Shown here: positions 62,011 to 64,000 of the stretch, one piece after another
Numbering within the stretch: position 1 is the first letter of the stretch
How the letters are laid out: every line of letters starts with the position of its first letter
Origin: Fibrobacter succinogenes
GTDB lineage: Bacteria > Fibrobacterota > Fibrobacteria > Fibrobacterales > Fibrobacteraceae
Assembly: GCA_902800345.1 (NCBI GenBank)
Contig: CADCDO010000001.1
Location: forward strand, 62,001-126,000
DNA length: 64,000 nt
Reading direction: 5' to 3'
Made by a program: the position numbers and the translations under genes
The notes under the pieces: model-generated
The model's input: only the letters and a program-made list of their open reading frames with translations
What the model was told of the DNA's origin: nothing
Database searches by the model: none

Positions 62011-62154
62011 ATGAATAAAAATAGAGAGAGTACGATAAATATGGTGAAAAATTGGGTTCTTAGGTTGTTTACGAGTTCCGTATGTAGGTGGATTGTAGAG
62101 AATATGCCGTTAATTCAGTTAGTAATTGACATCATAATGAACTTTATTATCTAG
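62011..62154 (+). CDS. Small 47-codon hydrophobic ORF upstream of the helicase
   Basis: The ORF begins with ATG and ends at TAG (62152-62154), 47 codons. AGAGG lies five bases before the ATG, a good ribosome site. The peptide starts MNKNRESTINMVKNWVL and has a hydrophobic C-terminal half ending IQLVIDIIMNFII, so it could insert in a membrane. It lies 133 bp upstream of the large helicase gene and right before two competing hairpins. It may be a leader peptide, a small toxin-like protein or a small partner protein; the sequence does not decide this. Confidence 0.5.
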   Translation: MNKNRESTINMVKNWVLRLFTSSVCRWIVENMPLIQLVIDIIMNFII

Positions 62155-62160
62155 CTCCAA

Positions 62161-62210
62161 TAGGAGGCCTACTCCTAGTCAAAATCTCGTTTGCGAAGAT
62201 TTTGGCTAGG
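62161..62210 (+). promoter_or_regulatory. Competing hairpins in the leader of the helicase gene
   Basis: Hairpin 1: TAGGAG (62161-62166) with CTCCTA (62172-62177). Hairpin 2: CCTAGTCAAAATCT (62174-62187) with AGATTTTGGCTAGG (62197-62210), 14 bp with one T-G pair. They share bases 62174-62177, so they cannot form together. No T-run follows. A dyad CTTATA-T-TATAAG (62255-62267) lies further down, just before the helicase start. Confidence 0.5.
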
Positions 62211-62287
62211 GTTGCCGTTGGTGCATAACCCGCTATACGATTCCGAACACATTTCTTATATTATAAGTGTAAGGAACGAGCTCTTAT

Positions 62288-64000
62288 ATGGCACAGAACG
62301 TATTCAGTTATCGTGATGCGGTTATCGACGAGTATAGCCGCTTTTCTCGCAGTTTCACGAAGATTTCGGCGGACGACATAAAGCGTGTCGTCGATGCTGA
62401 GTACGCCGGAGGCCGTTATTGGCCAGACCCTCTGATTCAAATCAATCCGAACTATCAGACCAGCGCCTCGATTGACCAACTTTGTGACGAAGGCGTACTG
62501 TCTCCGAAGTGCCGTGACATATTCAAGGTGGGTAAGGATAATGAGGGAATGGGCGGCAAGCCGATGTCCCTATACCAGCACCAGACGCATGCCATATCGC
62601 TTGCCAAGGAAAATAAGAGTTATGTCGTCACGACGGGTACGGGTTCCGGTAAGAGCCTATCCTTTTTCATCCCTATAGTGGATGCCATCTTGCGCGCGAA
62701 GGAACTGGACAAGACCCCGCGTACACGCGCCATTATCATCTATCCGATGAACGCCTTGGCCAATAGCCAGATGGAGGAAATCAATAAGTTCCGACTTGGA
62801 TGTGAGAACTCATTCACTGTTGCTAGGTACACCGGCCAGGAGTCCGATGACGAACGAAAGCGCATAGCGAGCAATCCGCCGGACATATTGCTCACGAACT
62901 ACATGATGATGGAACTGATCCTGACTCGTGGTTCCGAGGTTGATAAGGCCGTGATGGAGCATTGCGACGGCTTGCAGTTCCTTGTACTGGATGAATTGCA
63001 TACTTACCGTGGACGGCAAGGGGCCGATGTGGCCTTGCTGGTACGCCGCCTACGTCGTGAAACTAAGGCTGATAATCTAATCTGCATCGGAACGTCGGCG
63101 ACTATGGATAACACCGGAACCGAGGATGACCAGAACCGAGCCGTGGCATCGGTGGCGTCCAAGCTGTTCGGTGCCGAAATTCCTCCATCTAATGTGATTA
63201 CGGAAACTTTGGCTCAGGCAACTGATGAACATCTAAATCTGGATAAGGTAAGGCCTCTTCTGAACGCGCGTATCGCGAAGGGAGTGGCCCCGTTTACGTC
63301 CTTAGATGAGTTTCGGAATGATCCGTTGTCTGTCTGGGTGGAACTGACGCTTGGTATCGACAAACCGGCTGTAGGCAAGGCTAAGAGAGCGAAGCCTATT
63401 ACGCTTCGTATGGCGGCGGAAAAACTTGCCAAAGATGCGGATGTGTCTTTGGATAGCGCCTTGGGTGCCTTGCAAGATTACCTGATGGCTGCCCATGCCC
63501 TGACCAATCCTAATGGCCGTAAACCGTTCGCCTTCAAGCTGCACCAGTTCATCAGCGGCCCCGGCAGCGTACTGTGTACCCTCGAACCTGAGGGTAAGCG
63601 CCGTGTAACCCTGGATGCTCAGGTCTATGCTCCTGGTAGTGATGGCGTAAAATTATTCAACGCCCACTTCTGTCGAGAATGTGGCGAAGAGTTCTTTCCG
63701 GTCCGTTTCAATGATGAACGCAAGGTGTTCGAACCTCGCGATATCGGCGAGGTCCCGACGGACGATAATAGCGATTTCAATGGCTTCCTTGTTCCGAAAA
63801 AGTCTAGCTTCAAGTATCAGACAACCGATGATCTGCCGGAAAGCTGGTGGGAGCCGGACAAGGACGGCTATCCGAGAGTCCGCAAGAACTATGCTCCGTT
63901 CCAGCCGGATCCGATGTATGTTCAGGCAGACGGTACTCGCGATATAGAAAAGAAGCCGAATAATACCGAGTTCTGGTATATTCCTGGCAAGGTCCGTTTC
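62288..64000 (+). CDS. Large SF2 DEAD/DEAH-box helicase, N-terminal 571 codons, cut by the window edge
   Basis: Open from the ATG at 62288 to the end, 571 codons. Walker A is TTGTGSGKS near 115, preceded by the Q-motif-like LYQHQTHAI; the DEAH-like box reads LDELHTYRG near 234; motif III is GTSATMDN near 270. A Cys pair CRECGEEF near 461 suggests a zinc site after a long insert. This layout (helicase core, then zinc-binding insert in a protein that will exceed 1000 aa) is typical of very large helicases found in defence islands (Druantia DruE, DISARM DrmA and DUF1998-type relatives), but the family cannot be fixed from half the gene. AAGGA lies 12 bases upstream, a longer than usual gap. Confidence 0.75.
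   Translation, partial: MAQNVFSYRDAVIDEYSRFSRSFTKISADDIKRVVDAEYAGGRYWPDPLIQINPNYQTSASIDQLCDEGVLSPKCRDIFKVGKDNEGMGGKPMSLYQHQTHAISLAKENKSYVVTTGTGSGKSLSFFIPIVDAILRAKELDKTPRTRAIIIYPMNALANSQMEEINKFRLGCENSFTVARYTGQESDDERKRIASNPPDILLTNYMMMELILTRGSEVDKAVMEHCDGLQFLVLDELHTYRGRQGADVALLVRRLRRETKADNLICIGTSATMDNTGTEDDQNRAVASVASKLFGAEIPPSNVITETLAQATDEHLNLDKVRPLLNARIAKGVAPFTSLDEFRNDPLSVWVELTLGIDKPAVGKAKRAKPITLRMAAEKLAKDADVSLDSALGALQDYLMAAHALTNPNGRKPFAFKLHQFISGPGSVLCTLEPEGKRRVTLDAQVYAPGSDGVKLFNAHFCRECGEEFFPVRFNDERKVFEPRDIGEVPTDDNSDFNGFLVPKKSSFKYQTTDDLPESWWEPDKDGYPRVRKNYAPFQPDPMYVQADGTRDIEKKPNNTEFWYIPGKVRF

Noticed and set aside
1..64000. tRNA, rRNA or CRISPR arrays
   Set aside because: No cloverleaf-like gaps, rRNA-like stretches or regularly spaced repeats with unique spacers were found by eye; the only tandem sets are the 23-bp iterons, the serine-linker repeats and the AACCACT repeat.

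Overview
The window looks like a chromosomal segment of a Fibrobacter species (phylum Fibrobacterota), at roughly half G+C. The lineage markers are two TIGR02147-family genes, a FISUMP-domain lipoprotein, serine-rich (SSSSS) linkers behind lipoprotein signals, a two-component-propeller/outer-membrane-barrel fusion, and intergenic regions full of short dispersed hairpin repeats. No rRNA, tRNA, CRISPR array, transposase or recombinase gene was recognised.

Layout. 1-5.4 kb: a TIGR02147 regulator cut by the left edge, a repeat-rich gap, a triple-domain FKBP isomerase, and a small membrane protein coupled to a PorV-like propeller/barrel protein. 5.4-9.1 kb: type III glutamine synthetase divergent from a sigma-54 activator. 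9.0-10.6 kb: a single AT-rich SUMF1-like gene between two identical 35-bp terminator-containing repeats. 10.7-15.6 kb: a cobalamin riboswitch, a BtuB-type TonB receptor, a BtuG-like propeller lipoprotein and a DMT permease. 15.8-18.3 kb: a MetY-type sulfhydrylase lacking a conserved block, and a BASS transporter. 18.4-23.8 kb: an AAA/DUF4143 ATPase behind three 23-bp iterons, an AT-rich adenosine deaminase between two identical 28-bp terminator repeats, then an AspT-type antiporter with a FISUMP lipoprotein. 23.9-31.8 kb: Nudix, patatin, TIGR02147 plus lipoprotein, TrmB, a lipoprotein and an M6 protease. 31.9-38.9 kb: a mostly plus-strand housekeeping run: hisE-hisG, a degenerate EAL protein, recR, engB, mlaE-mlaF, pyrC and an OmpA-type lipoprotein. 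38.9-46.7 kb (minus): a TrkA-N/RyR membrane protein, sbcC, sbcD, rmuC. 46.9-50.9 kb: a small unknown and a very large hybrid histidine kinase. 51-60.7 kb: a recC-recB-recD operon. 60.8-64 kb: an unknown protein, a repeat-rich gap, an unlisted 47-codon ORF with competing hairpins, and the first 571 codons of a large SF2 helicase that runs off the right edge.

How the genes work together. The window is rich in double-strand-break metabolism (SbcCD, RmuC, RecBCD, RecR) and ends in what may be the start of a defence locus. The B12 receptor, propeller lipoprotein and riboswitch form one uptake unit. glnN and the sigma-54 activator are a plausible nitrogen pair. MlaE and MlaF are the core of a phospholipid ABC transporter, with no MlaD in view.

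The most unusual structural signal is the repeated architecture at 9.0-10.6 kb and 19.6-21.5 kb. In each, one AT-rich gene sits between two perfect direct copies of an intrinsic terminator, between genes that would otherwise be convergent. It looks like single-gene insertion with duplication of the terminator, with no recombinase nearby.
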